A stretch of DNA of 64,000 nt from Theocolax elegans. Its lineage: Eukaryota > Arthropoda > Insecta > Hymenoptera > Cerocephalidae. The notes beneath the pieces were generated by a model. That model worked only from the letters and a program-made list of their open reading frames with translations, was not told the DNA's origin and did no database searches. The stretch lies in assembly GCA_026168455.1 (NCBI GenBank), contig CM047425.1:9150001-9214000 (forward strand). The letters run 5' to 3'. The translations under genes were made by a program, and so were the position numbers. Numbering within the stretch: the first letter of the stretch is position 1; each line of letters starts with the position of its first letter. Positions 39,451 to 50,809 of this stretch are shown piece after piece.

Positions 39451-39955
39451 GAGGCGAGGTGTGCTGAGTAGGACTGCTCTGATGGTGATTGGCCCCGACT
39501 CCAGCACCGGACATCATGTGCTGAGCGTGCGGATGTACCCCGAGAGCACCGGGTGACTGACCAGTCAGCTGACCCGGTTGATGCACCTGATGGTGAGCCA
39601 CGTGGTGGGCGGGGTGCGGGTGGTGCGGAGGCGGTAGAAACGCGGCTGCCACCGCCGCCTGGGCGTTCAGGTAAGCCATCCTCGAGGCCGTGAGATTGCC
39701 CAGGTTGCCGAGGTGATTCGTGAGCGGTGCCATGTAGTCCCAGAGTTTGTGATGCGACGCCGCGGGAGCGTACGACACCGCCGAAACACCGGCCGGTGGC
39801 GAGCTCTGTGGCGAGGTGCGCTCATTGTTGTTGTTGTTGTTGTTATTGTTGTTGTTGTTGTTGTTGTTGTTGGGAGCTCCAGAGGTGCCAACGGGATTAC
39901 CGGCTCCGTTGAGCCCCAGGAGCTCCTGGATGGCGAAGGGCGAGCGCTGCGGCAT
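39448..39955 (-). CDS. Vsx: Vsx/Chx10-class homeobox protein, first coding exon (partial)
   Basis: N-terminal exon of a paired-like homeodomain transcription factor of the Vsx1/Vsx2 (Chx10, CEH-10) group, which specify visual-system and interneuron identity in the nucleus. Seen: residues 4-15 read RSPFAIQELLGL, matching the Vsx N-terminal octapeptide-like repression motif (vertebrate VSX2 has FGIQEILGL). Then come 16 Asn codons (39824-39871), a Ser/Pro-rich stretch, HKLWDYMAPL, an Ala-rich run and His/Pro/Gln-rich low-complexity sequence. The exon has 169 codons plus one base and stops at the donor GTAAGG; reading through, the frame ends at 39404. The start is the ATG at 39955-39953 (AAGATGC, A at -3). 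The frame stays open about 240 nt upstream but I found no ATG there; the codon at 40033 is GTG. The homeodomain and CVC exons were not found in the window. Which paralogue (Vsx1 or Vsx2) is not decidable from this exon. Confidence 0.85.
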
Positions 39956-41330
39956 CTTCGCGCGCGACTGTATAGACGCGCAGGCGACTCGTGCCTCAGG
40001 CCTGCATCCTCCGCTCAGGTCGACCACGTCCACGCTTTGATTCAGGATTGTCGTTTTCGATGATTCCTCGATGATTACTCGACTCGACGCGCATTCGCGT
40101 CTCCCTTCGTTGCACTTAGGAACTTTTGGAGTTTTACCCGAGCTTAACCTACGTCCGACGGAACGGCATCCTATGCTCCTCCTTCCGGTACCTCTATATA
40201 TCTATATATATATATTACGCTCTCCGACGGAATGACATCTTCTCTCGGTGTACTATACGATACAGTAATCCACCAGTTATCCCACGTTCGTTCAACCTTC
40301 CGTTCAAATGCGGCTACTCAACATTTAGTATATATAAACTACAAGCTACGTACGCCTCTGGAGATCGATCTATCCGACGGAACGAGTAATTGTAAGAATT
40401 CTTGAGTTTGAGGCGATCTAACGACGGCTAGTCGTTACAGTGAAATTACTTTGACGCTATCCTACGACTTACGCTTCCCGACGGACAGACACCTTATTTG
40501 TATCCCTTGATACATCGCCTCTATCTACCTTCTCTTTTGAGTCACGACGCTCACCAGCTTATATTGCCCGAGTGATTGTCATTATTCGTTGATGCATCGA
40601 TGATAACGACGTTAAAGATCTACCGGTAAGTAAACTATACAACTTTCGATATATCGTCAATTCGCTCTAAGTATTCTCATAAATCTCCATCATCTTTACC
40701 TTCGGATCATTTCGTTGTGGATAATCAGTGTCGTGCAGGTTACTCGAGCCCTCGGCTGATTACCGATTACCCCTTGTTTACTTCCTCTCCCGATACCCCC
40801 TGATCCTCACCCGAATTCCCAAACACGAAATAACAAATTCACAAATACTACTTATAGCTTATTAATTATTACGACCTGCCAACGGGTGTCGAGCGTACGA
40901 GTAAAGCGTACGAGCCTCTTCCGAAATTCGATTGGTTACTGAACCGCGACACAATCACAACCAAGTTCACAAACAAAAAAACGTCCAGTACACACGGGGT
41001 GGAAAAAATGTCAGTGTGCGTCGTCGTCGCGGCCGTGTGCAACTGAACGGGCGCATCGTCGGCCGGCGCTAGCGTACGGGGGCGAGTCCGCGCACGCGTA
41101 GGGCGGTGGGCGTGCCGACACACCGAGGGTAGGGGTGACTCCCCACCCCCGCTTCGGGAACAGTGGCCGTCTCGTATCGCCGGATTGGTCGGTTTTTTCG
41201 CGTCGGCCAGGGCCATAGCCCTAGTTAAAGAGGAGTGAGTGAGAGAGAGAGAGAGAGAGAGACAGGGTGAGGGACGGAGAGGGAGGGAGGGAGGGTGACA
41301 CGCCTGGTGTTTCGTTATGTCTCTACCCAC
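39956..41330 (-). promoter_or_regulatory. Vsx 5' leader and CpG-rich promoter region
   Basis: Immediately upstream of the Vsx start codon, base composition changes from A+T-rich to CpG-rich, most strongly at 41000-41230. A (GA)n tract lies at about 41238-41262 and a G-rich stretch follows to 41295. The segment contains four copies of a CRTTCCGTCGGA-like motif (sense orientation) at 40154-40486 and a tandem TAATC pair at 40758-40771. No convincing TATA box or initiator was identified, so the transcription start is not placed; the block probably includes both leader and core promoter. Open frames crossing it are low-complexity and are not taken as genes. Confidence 0.55.
41231..41262 (+). repeat. 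(GA)n tract at the Vsx promoter
   Basis: GAGTGAGTGAGAGAGAGAGA-type run next to the CpG-rich peak. Such tracts bind GAGA factor in insect promoters; binding here is inference. Confidence 0.85.
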
Positions 41331-41564
41331 CCCCCCTACCTCCCGAACGTCCTCCCGCCACTCTTCGACGTACGCCTACGGGCGCGCGAGGATGCGTTCG
41401 TTTTTGTGCACATACCCGGTGCAGGCAATCCTGAGTGTATTAATGTTTGTACGTTGGATTGGTACTTGCGTTTGTTGTTTAAAGAGATATGGATGCGACC
41501 GGGTAGTTTTACTGATTGGAATTGTGAATGTGTGATTGGAGGTATTGATTTTATGGGCAATTAA

Positions 41565-43105
41565 TCGTTAGATACGATGCGTACATATACACTGCCTCTC
41601 TATACCTATATATGTGTATATTCATGTAGTTACAAATTCGTTGCTATTAATTCGATTCGCTTGGTAATTGATAATTCGTAGTCATCTAGATTAATTAATT
41701 TACATCGCTCTATTGGAATTAGAAAATAAATTTTCATTGAAATAAATATTAAATATTAACCATATACAAATATTACAATTATTCATACAAGCATATCTTT
41801 GAGATATTCTATAGAAAATAGGTTTTTTTTCAAATTTAAACATATATAATAATAATTTACCGATAAGTGTAAAATTAAGTGTTTTTTTATTGATTATGTT
41901 TTTCGTGTTTAAAAAAATGTTAATCGATAATTCGTTGAGATGATGAGGCTAATAACTTAGATAATAATTTAATTTAATAGCTAGGATTAGCAAGCGGATT
42001 CATTACCTAAAGAGTTCCAGATTTGATGGGCAAGTTCGGTTAATTTAACGTTTAATGCTTAGAGCTGTGATGGTGCAATTGAATGTGTGATGAAATGTTA
42101 ATTTAAGATTTACGCATAGGTATATAATCCCGCCGTTATTATTGTTAGCAAAATGTTATATTATTGTTCAAAAAATGTACTAATAAATACTCATTGATAA
42201 ACTACGTTTATCATAATAAAAAAAATAAATTTTTCAAATATATTTTACAAATTAATTTAACATATATTATAATCTACAATTATAATAATGCATTCCAAGA
42301 ATATCAACATAAAATTTTAAGATGATTTGAATAATAAAACAATTATTCGTACAATAAAATTATGCTCCAAATGTTAAAATTAAGATCACTCGTAAAGTAT
42401 TATCTTACGCAAATAAAATAATAAATATTAGCGTAAAATGTACAATTTTTTATTATATTTAATAATTTCTGAATTATATAATGAAATATCTGTCACTCGT
42501 AATACATATTATTTTTTTTATTTTTATTTATTATTTTAATCTAATTTTAGTACACTGAGAGAAGGATTTCTTTGATATTAAGATATTTATTAACAGTTAA
42601 CAAATATAGCCTTAGATTTGTTAACAGTTAATAAATATCTTAATATCAAATATATCCTTCTCTCAGTGTAATGTTACTACACTAATTTTTATTTTATTAT
42701 GATAATCGATATTATTGTGTATAAATTTGACAAAATATTTAATTGAAATAAATACTTCACATATAGATGTTTATAAAAATTTATAAGTAGACTTGTATAT
42801 AAACACGCAATTTTTTTATTCAAATAAAAATTAATTTTTTTAAATAAATGCAGTTTTTAGTTAACTAAATTATTTTTCTACGCATTTAACAAACTCGTTA
42901 CATTATTATCTAAAATATAAAAATAATAATTAGTTATTACTTGACTATATTTTAATTTTTAACATCAAATGCATACTAATAAAAATTCATTAAGATATAC
43001 GGACCTTTAACAATGCATGAAATTATGAACATCATTAACAATCGAATGTATATATAAGATAAAATAAAAATTCATCCATATATAAAGAGATAACAAGACG
43101 CCTTA
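41565..43105. other. A+T-rich upstream flank
   Basis: No gene or island seen. The palindrome at 42553 is the only clear feature. Confidence 0.4.
42553..42668. mobile_element. 116-bp palindromic MITE with CACTGAG ends
   Basis: Two arms of about 54 bp, nearly perfect inverted copies, surround a short centre (GCCTTA). The ends are CACTGAGAGAAGGAT and its complement, flanked on both sides by TA, consistent with a TA target as in Tc1/mariner-type MITEs. No coding sequence. Confidence 0.75.
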
Positions 43106-43361
43106 TCAAAACAAAAGGTATATAACTGCAGGAGGAGTGCCCCACCACAAATCTAAATCCATGCTGACAAAGAAGAAATGATTTTGCAGTCGGCTGTACT
43201 CGGGTATGCTCGGCTGTATTTCCGACAGTGTACCGCATAGGCCTCCGTCGCGGGCTCTATTAACGAAGTGGGAGTGGCCAAGGTAGAGGGAGGCCAGCCA
43301 ATCGTAGCACATCGGATTCCATTCTCATTGGCCGAGGCTCAAATCGATTTATAACTCACCC

Positions 43362-43436
43362 TTCGGCTTTCGAATCTCGCCCTTACGATGCCTAGTACTA
43401 AAGTCGAGTCTCCCGTACCTCTGAGCTACACCACTA
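43362..43436 (-). pseudogene. tRNA-like sequence, probable SINE head
   Basis: On the minus strand GTGTAGCTCAGAGGTACGGG provides an A box and GAGATTCGAAAGCC a degenerate B box about 50 nt on. The anticodon stem does not pair well, and the anticodon-position bases (UUA) would match a stop codon, so it is not a functional tRNA. GC-richer sequence continues about 250 bp further on the minus strand (to about 43110), compatible with the body of a tRNA-derived SINE. A (GA)n tract follows at 43446. Confidence 0.4.
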
Positions 43437-43445
43437 ATTTGCGGA

Positions 43446-43469
43446 TAGAGAGAGAGAGAGAGAGAGAGA
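43446..43469 (+). repeat. (GA)12 microsatellite
   Basis: Perfect GA run followed by GGGA-type repeats (GGGAGGGAGGGAGGT) to about 43520. Adjoins the tRNA-like sequence at 43362. Confidence 0.85.
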
Positions 43470-43699
43470 CAGAGTGAGAGAGGTGGGGAGGGAGGGAGGG
43501 AGGTAAGAGAGGGAGGGGAGCCAGGCGCCGAGAGACGAAGGGGGGCTCCGAGTAAGGGAGTTTCCCTCCCTACCGCGGAGCGAGATAACCGAAATTCGCG
43601 ACAGCAAGTATAAGCGGGGGCAATTTTCGAAAAGAGCTCTTGCAAATTTGAATAATGATTCCGTCTTCTGTGTATGTGTCTTTCGATGTATGTGTCTTT

Positions 43700-45718
43700 C
43701 CATTTTTCATTATTTCCAGGAATAATTTTTACTTTTATTCTTGGCTCCCACTATTTTCATTGTTAAATAATGATCTTCCTTTTTTATCTATGGGTAAAGT
43801 ATGTGATTGGCGAATGGAAATATTTTTGAAGCCGCGATCGAAGAATATTTTCGAAAATATTAATCAATCCGATCATAATTTTTTTTTTTAATTTTTAAGT
43901 AGACATACATATTTATATAGTGAATATATATAGTACACATTTCTAAAAATAGAATATTAATATAATCACATTCATTTATAGTTTATCGACATATATTCCA
44001 ATTATATATTATTATATTAGTTAATTCTGTATATACAAAAGATCGATTTACTTTGATATATAAATGTTGAAGGTAATTAGAACATTCGTTACATCAATTA
44101 TTTAACTGCACGAACACTTTTACAATTGTAATAATTTTATCAGCAAGAATAATAATTTAAAATATTACATTATTATTATTTTCCATTATATTAATAAAAT
44201 ACGTGAAATAATTCAATAAATATATATCGATAAATGTAAAATTACTCCTTATTTATTAGTGTAACTGTCAAATAAAAAGGGAAATAATTTCAACAAAGAG
44301 CATTACTAAATAATAATCTTAATAATTTTATCATTATTTACAAGAATTGTTATATAAAATTAATGTAAAATTTATCGCGCGATTTAATTGTTAATATGTG
44401 CTCATGTTAATATTATTTAATGGAAAATTGTATATGATTATATTTTTTTTAAGAAATAATATACTACCACAATTAATATTTTACTTGCAAAGCAGGTAGT
44501 TTAATAAAGGAAAAATGTACTGAATATACAAAATAGTATATTTAGTTAAGAAATTGGAACAAAACTATAGTACAGTAGAAAATATAATTCAATTGAATAA
44601 AATTTAATTTGATGAAATAAAATTAAATTTGAAAATAATATGGCAGTCCATATCTCGGTGTCTTATTATTATTTGACACATATTTAAAAATAAGTATTCT
44701 TTTTAAAAAATGAGAACTATACAATTAGAAAAAAAAGGTGTAAAGCCGAACAAAATGTCAGTCGAACAGATGTCATTATTCGACGTTAGAGCGAGTTCTC
44801 TTGACGTTTTTGAAGTATTATTTAAAGCGTGGAACCGTGCAATCCCCCTAAAATACTAGAGCGTTAAATTGGCTACAATCCTTTAGAAACTGCCGAAATT
44901 CCGGCATCCCGTCTCTCTCGTAACTGGCACTTGGAAACGGTTAGCTTTACCGTTTTCAACTAATTTAGGTGACTAATACGATTTCTCACCTCAGTCCAAG
45001 AGGAATGCCTGAATTCTCGAGAGCCTGAAAATTCTTCAAAAACATCTGTTATATGCATTTTTATAACTAAAAATCAGGCAAGGAAACGGCTATACATAAA
45101 TATATACCTAGACTTATTATGTCAATTATCTTTTCATGGTAATATAAATATTTTATTTGAATCTCTGCTATTTTTAAAGAATTAAATTTCAATCAATTTT
45201 TCTCAATACATATATAATGCAGAAAACTAAAATAATTTCCAAAAAGATTTGTTTGAGAAACTCGTTTAAAAGTACTTTGCAAAATTATATTTGTATATAT
45301 AAATTAAATCAAAGTTGTAATTTTAAACTTTAAGTAAAATACGATTGTAACATAATAAAATCTTGCAGATATATAATTAAAAAAATGAAGCCTATCGATG
45401 TTAAATTTTACAAACCACGTATATTTTCTCATTTAAATCGTAATTGCTTAATAAAAGGATATACATATCAAAAGCTTTGCCACCGCGGAAGTGTATTTAT
45501 ATGGAATTTCAGTGGTATATATAAACCTGATAATTAAAATATAAAATTAATATAATAATTACAATGTCGTACCGTTAAATAAGATGGAATATAAGCGCGA
45601 TATCAATCTCACAATTTCATACTCCATCGGACTTGCAAACTGATTTCCAAGACATTTCTCTGTTTCACAAGATTATGCGAAAATCAAAGCCTTCCAAAAG
45701 CAAGATTATTTCCCAATG

Positions 45719-45758
<40 letters not shown>

Positions 45759-48700
45759 ACCGAGCAAGTAAATATGAATTTTGTAGAAAGGCAATCTTGG
45801 CAAATTAATTTTCGGCAAATCCTTCAAAGTAATATGTATCGATAAAATAGTTGCCCGAAATATATATTTTAATTACGTTTATATATAACACGAAGAAAAT
45901 TTATGTGCGTATGTATCTACGTGTATAAATACGAATGCAACTGGTAATCCTTATATAAGTAATTTCACTTTATATACGTATATATATATATACAACACGA
46001 AATTCGATGCCTTCCTTTTGAACGAAACGATTCCCTTTTCGTCGACATTTTCGCCGAGACTAGCAAAATTGTTAATACGCAGCTTTTCCAATTACGCGCT
46101 TTCAGTCTTCCCTGATCTATCTATACCTTTTTTTTTCTCAACCAAAACGGACTTGAACTCTTTGTAAGCGAAAATACTCAATTCGTTGATTAAATTTGCA
46201 AGCGTCCTGATTAATCGTAAGTATCCTTTATCGACGAGGAGGCAATGAATCATTTTTCTTCTTTTAATTCAGCAATTTTAACCGAATTTACGTTTCTATT
46301 GCGATTTATAATCAACTTATATTATGGCTATTAATTTCAACCAAGGTACAATCAATTCGTTATACTTTCTTGATATAAATGTGGAATACGAAAAAGTATA
46401 TAAAAACAATGGAGTGTGTATAATATATATTTATATGTCAATATTATATTTTTACTAATATTCTCAATGGAAATTCGATTTTGCATGTATTGTTCTACAC
46501 TTTATACTCTAAAATAAATATTTTCCTAATTGATTAATATTATTTATAAATTCGTAATCAGAAATGGCTTAATCAGTTCGTATATAAATGCGATGTTATA
46601 TAGATAAGAAAAAAGTATAAACTCATTTGCGTTTACCATTGTATGTATCATGAAGTAACTATTGAACATGGTTATATGTACTATAATCGCAATGTAAAAT
46701 TTAACAAGTAAATTAGTAATAGCAAGTAAAATTCATTGCTAACTCAACCACATTATTTTTTGCGTTAATATATTTGTTTGTAATAAACAGTAACCACTGA
46801 ACATCGTTGAATCTACTAACGTCATTGTAGAGTTTACCAAGTGACTTGGTTAATCCAAGGATTATGCTTCTCAATGTAACTATATAATATTATTATTATT
46901 GATAATTTAATTAGGCATGATAATTAAAAATAATAAATTACAAAATGCGTTTGTAGGATAAACTTAAATTCTTCTTTACATATACTATATAACTATAGTT
47001 AATTATTATAATAATAATTGTTGCACCAACAATTTCACGACTATTAATTTAACCAACCACTTGGTTATCTTTACCAATTTTATGTCAACTAAGTGGGCTC
47101 AGTATTGACTATGGAAAATAGTTATCCTACTTTTTACCAAGTAAATTGGTTGAAACAATAAATTTTTTAGTTACCGCAACAACTTATTTCTTTCAGTGCA
47201 GCAATTAATATAAATTATTAAAAATTATTAAAATGAAATAAATTATAATATATGTTAATTTGTGTGGTTTTTATAAAAATCGTTAATTTTTTTCTCACGC
47301 GTAATAAAATTATAATTTAAATAAGCACTTGACGATACGCTCGTATATTGTTTTCCCGCAAAAGTTCCCATAACGTCATAATCGCGAGGACGGTTGTACA
47401 GAGGATGGGAAACAATGGATCCCTAAGCGGAAACAGAAGACTCATCTGTCCGACAATTCGAAACCTTCGTCCAAAATTCTTGACAGCCTGATACGTGGAT
47501 GAGGTCGAAACTTTTCTATATCACTGTGTGGGATGCACACTATAATGCTTCCTTTATATATATATAGCGTTCGGGTTCGAATAGAATTAAGCAATCGTGA
47601 TCACTGACGCGTGAAAAGGTGAATGGGTTAATTCGACGATTAAGGATTAGATAGAATTAGGACTTATACTGATTGATATTTAGTACAGTTGGTTTCAAGA
47701 CGTGATATTATGCCATTGTATAGACGTATAGACTAATGCTTATACAATTATTTAATGACAGATATATGTATTTTGATTATTTGTTTTATTAGAAATACAT
47801 GTCGATTATAATTTATGGCAATATATAATTATATATTGCCATAATCAAATTAAGTTAATTATAAAAAGTAAATAATCTGTAACAATTTTTTATAAATAAT
47901 TTAGAAATTATAATGTAAAGTGATAACGATATTTGTGGAAATTCACTTCATTCTATATATTTTAACTTTCTTTTACTGTTTTAACATTTTTGCACTATAA
48001 TAAACAACATGTATTTCAGTTTAATGACATCTATTTATTATTTAATAAATATTTAAATACAATTTTTAGCTCCAAGAAACAATCCACTTTCATAAAGTAT
48101 ACGCATCTGAATAAATTAATTTTACTTATATGTAAACGTCATTTTTTAATATTTCTCTATTTCATCCTTTGAATGAATTATATTTGAATTAAAGTTTAAG
48201 AATACAATTTATAATTTATAAAAATTTATAATTTAAAATTGTAATACATGTGTAGCTGAGAAAAATGGTATATTAAAAATTACTATATTATTTTTGTGCA
48301 GTATTTTCGATTTATATCACTGTATTCCACTCAATCAAAATGTATAAGTTTTGTTAGGGACACAATTTGTGTCAAAAAATGTGTTCGTCAAGTGTAGTTT
48401 CGTCCAACGTATTTAAATCGCCTGTGAAGTAAAGAGATTGTCCTCAAACCACAATTATAATAAATATATTTAAAGCCCACACAAATTTATTAAAAAAAAG
48501 TGGCGTAAAGATAATTCATTCGCTCGAGCGACGTCGGTGAAATAAAAACGTTGATCCCGATAACAAAAAAAAGGTCGAAAACTATTAACCCGCAATTAAG
48601 ACGGAAAAAATGTCGAATTGTAGAGATTGACAAGAGAATAACCGTTTACACCGTCAATTAAATAAATCCAAGTGGTAACAAAATGGCGGGGAATCAACTG

Positions 48701-49898
48701 ATTCCTCGAATCCTATCGAAGAAGCATTTTTGGATAATTATTGCACCTATATAAGGGACCACCCAGGGCAGAAAATTATCCTTCATCGCGTAAAAGTGAC
48801 AAGTCATCGCGCCTAACTGGTAGTCTTTCTTTTAATCCTCTCAAGTCTTAGCCACTCGACTCGTCCTTCGTAATTTCTCGGCGCCATTCCGTCATCTGTC
48901 TTATATATACACCTTGTGGCTGGCGCTATTGCCAACGAAAATATTGTTGCTGACGTGCGAGGCTCGTCGGCCGAAAAAAAAATTGGCTCGATGAATGCAT
49001 CTCGCGTTAGAATAAATATTACGTGTAAGCGTCGGTTTACCTGATACATCGGTGCGGTGTACCGTCTTTAAAATGGGCATCCCGTATATATACATATAGG
49101 CATATATATATATATTTACGGGTGAGGTATTTTAACTAATATAATATAGTGATAGGTGGTTTGTTTGTGATCTATAGGAATAAAGTGCAGATTAATACCT
49201 CTTTGGTTTTTGATAACATAAAAAAGTAATACTGTTTACATATATCTTATATAGTAAATATTAACATTCTTTTGATATTAGCAAGTTATCTCTATAAGTA
49301 TAAATAAATTGTAATTTTTCTTTATACTTGCCTTATTTCGTAGTTGACTAAAACAGTTAATTAATATAATTAAACAAGAATTTAATAATGCTAAACTTTC
49401 AATTTACTATAAACGAAGATTAACGTAGTTTACGTTAATTTTACTTTCAAAACACCACGAAAAATTATTACAATTAAAAGAAGTTTTTATTAATAGTATT
49501 ATGTCAATGGAAGAATGAATAAACACTTGGACAATTAGTGAATTACCATCCAAGAATAACGAAGTGTTTGAATTTGTTTTTCAAATCTAATACATTAATT
49601 ATAAATATTTCTTCACAATTTACAATGTCGTCGTGCAAAATGTTAAAATTGATTAATATTATTGTATATACAAGTTAACTTTTTAGATATTTTTTAAACA
49701 GTAATTATTACAGTATTTTTACAGTATTTATCGACCACTACGTTTACAGTGTAACATATATATAGAAATTAAATTTATAATTAATATTATATTAAAAAAA
49801 AAACTTAAAAAATAATTATTTCGTTTTATGATAATTATCTAAAGTAGGTGTTAATTTTACCCTTTAATTTTATAAGTTACGCATCAAATCTATATACA
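43700..49898. other. A+T-rich upstream flank with minor islands
   Basis: GC-richer patches at 44740-45010, 46000-46260, 47330-47520 and 48520-49080 are unique and unassigned. At 46620-47200 repeated ACCAAGT / ACTTGGTTA elements and CAGTGCA-like ends suggest decayed MITEs. No supported gene. Confidence 0.35.
45719..45752 (+). repeat. (TA)n microsatellite
   Basis: Longest perfect TA run I noticed in the upstream flank. It lies inside a 70-codon open frame (45633-45845) that is therefore not convincing. Confidence 0.85.
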
Positions 49899-50042
49899 GT
49901 TCCGTACTTCTCTAAAAGATGGAAGCATGGGTACTGTCGGTAATTCTGGAAGTGCTGCCTTCTACATTTCACAGGTTGAACTAGGCCGAGTCTGTAAAGT
50001 CCAAGGGAAAATCAGATATCAATTAATTTTTACAAGATTTTT
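49899..50042 (+). other. coding-like fragment, possibly a decayed repeat
   Basis: After TATATACAG the plus frame is open to a TAA at about 50042 and reads KDGSMGTVGNSGSAAFYI, SQVELGRVCKVQGKIRYQ with good codon periodicity. No donor of quality was found (TCACAG|GTTGAA is weak). A related segment sharing GAAGTGCTGCC and flanking bases lies near 38612, which argues for a dispersed repeat rather than a unique exon. Confidence 0.15.
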
Positions 50043-50603
50043 TTAAATTTATTTTATTATTTAATAATTTTATCTACTTTTAAAAGTAATTCTTTATAAC
50101 GATTGAGAGGTTCAAATATATTTTACTTTTATATTATAGAATAGTATTATTAATCAAGTATAAATCATATTCATATCATTGTTATTTAAAAATTATACGT
50201 GAAAAATTAATTTGTACGTAACGGAGACTGTGAAGAATACTAAAAATTTAGTCAATCACAATATACATTAATGCGCGATATTTTATTCAACTCAATGTAC
50301 AAAGTTATAGTTAAGATGCTATAAGATTTATCAAGATTCATAAATATTTAATGAAATAAAATATTCTTTTTAAATGAATCAAATATATAGGAATATAAAA
50401 AATCGTGAGCTGTAGTTACTCGCATAAATATTTTGTTAAATCTCATTCGTGTAACGAATATGAAAAATAAATATAAATACAAGGGTGAATTACCGTATTA
50501 ATGATCATTTAATTACAATTTAGATAAGCCTTTTTTAACACGAGATCTTTGCATATTACATTTGCACATTAAACGACTCCACTAAATTATATTAAATTTG
50601 TAC

Positions 50604-50721
50604 CTGTCCAGATATTCTTTTTTTTCAGTCTACCAACGACAGGTACAATTTCATAATGATCTTCTCTGCTCATCACTTTAATGATGGCATTTTTGAAAGT
50701 GCATTGTTTACAGGCGAAAGA
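50604..50721 (-). other. coding-like fragment
   Basis: On the minus strand a frame runs ACKQCTFKNAIIKV, MSREDHYEIVPVVGRL, KKKNIWT with strong purine-first codon bias and then ACAG|GTACAA, an acceptable donor. No acceptor AG occurs between the upstream in-frame stop (about 50737) and this frame, so it cannot be an ordinary internal exon. On the plus strand the same region follows a strong acceptor (TTCTTTTTTTTCAG at 50628) and is open for about 58 codons to a TGA. The two readings compete; it may be a decayed repeat or gene fragment. Confidence 0.15.
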
Positions 50722-50809
50722 TGTGTATTATACACGTCGCATGTTTTTTTTTTACCTTCGCTTAACAAAAGGGGCTTTGCATCAGTCGAAATGAAAATAA
50801 GATGAAGGC

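Noticed and set aside
39956..40033. Extension of the Vsx frame to a start at 40033
   Set aside because: That codon is GTG; no ATG occurs in frame upstream, and the ATG at 39955 has a good context directly before the conserved motif.
39713..40063. Plus-strand frames with poly-Val, poly-Leu or poly-Cys opposite Vsx
   Set aside because: They are the antisense translations of the Asn-codon run and GC-rich exon.
40869..41330. 153-codon minus-strand open frame in the Vsx promoter
   Set aside because: It is Ser/Leu/Arg/Thr-rich translation of (GA)n and CpG-rich sequence with no domain; openness is explained by base composition.
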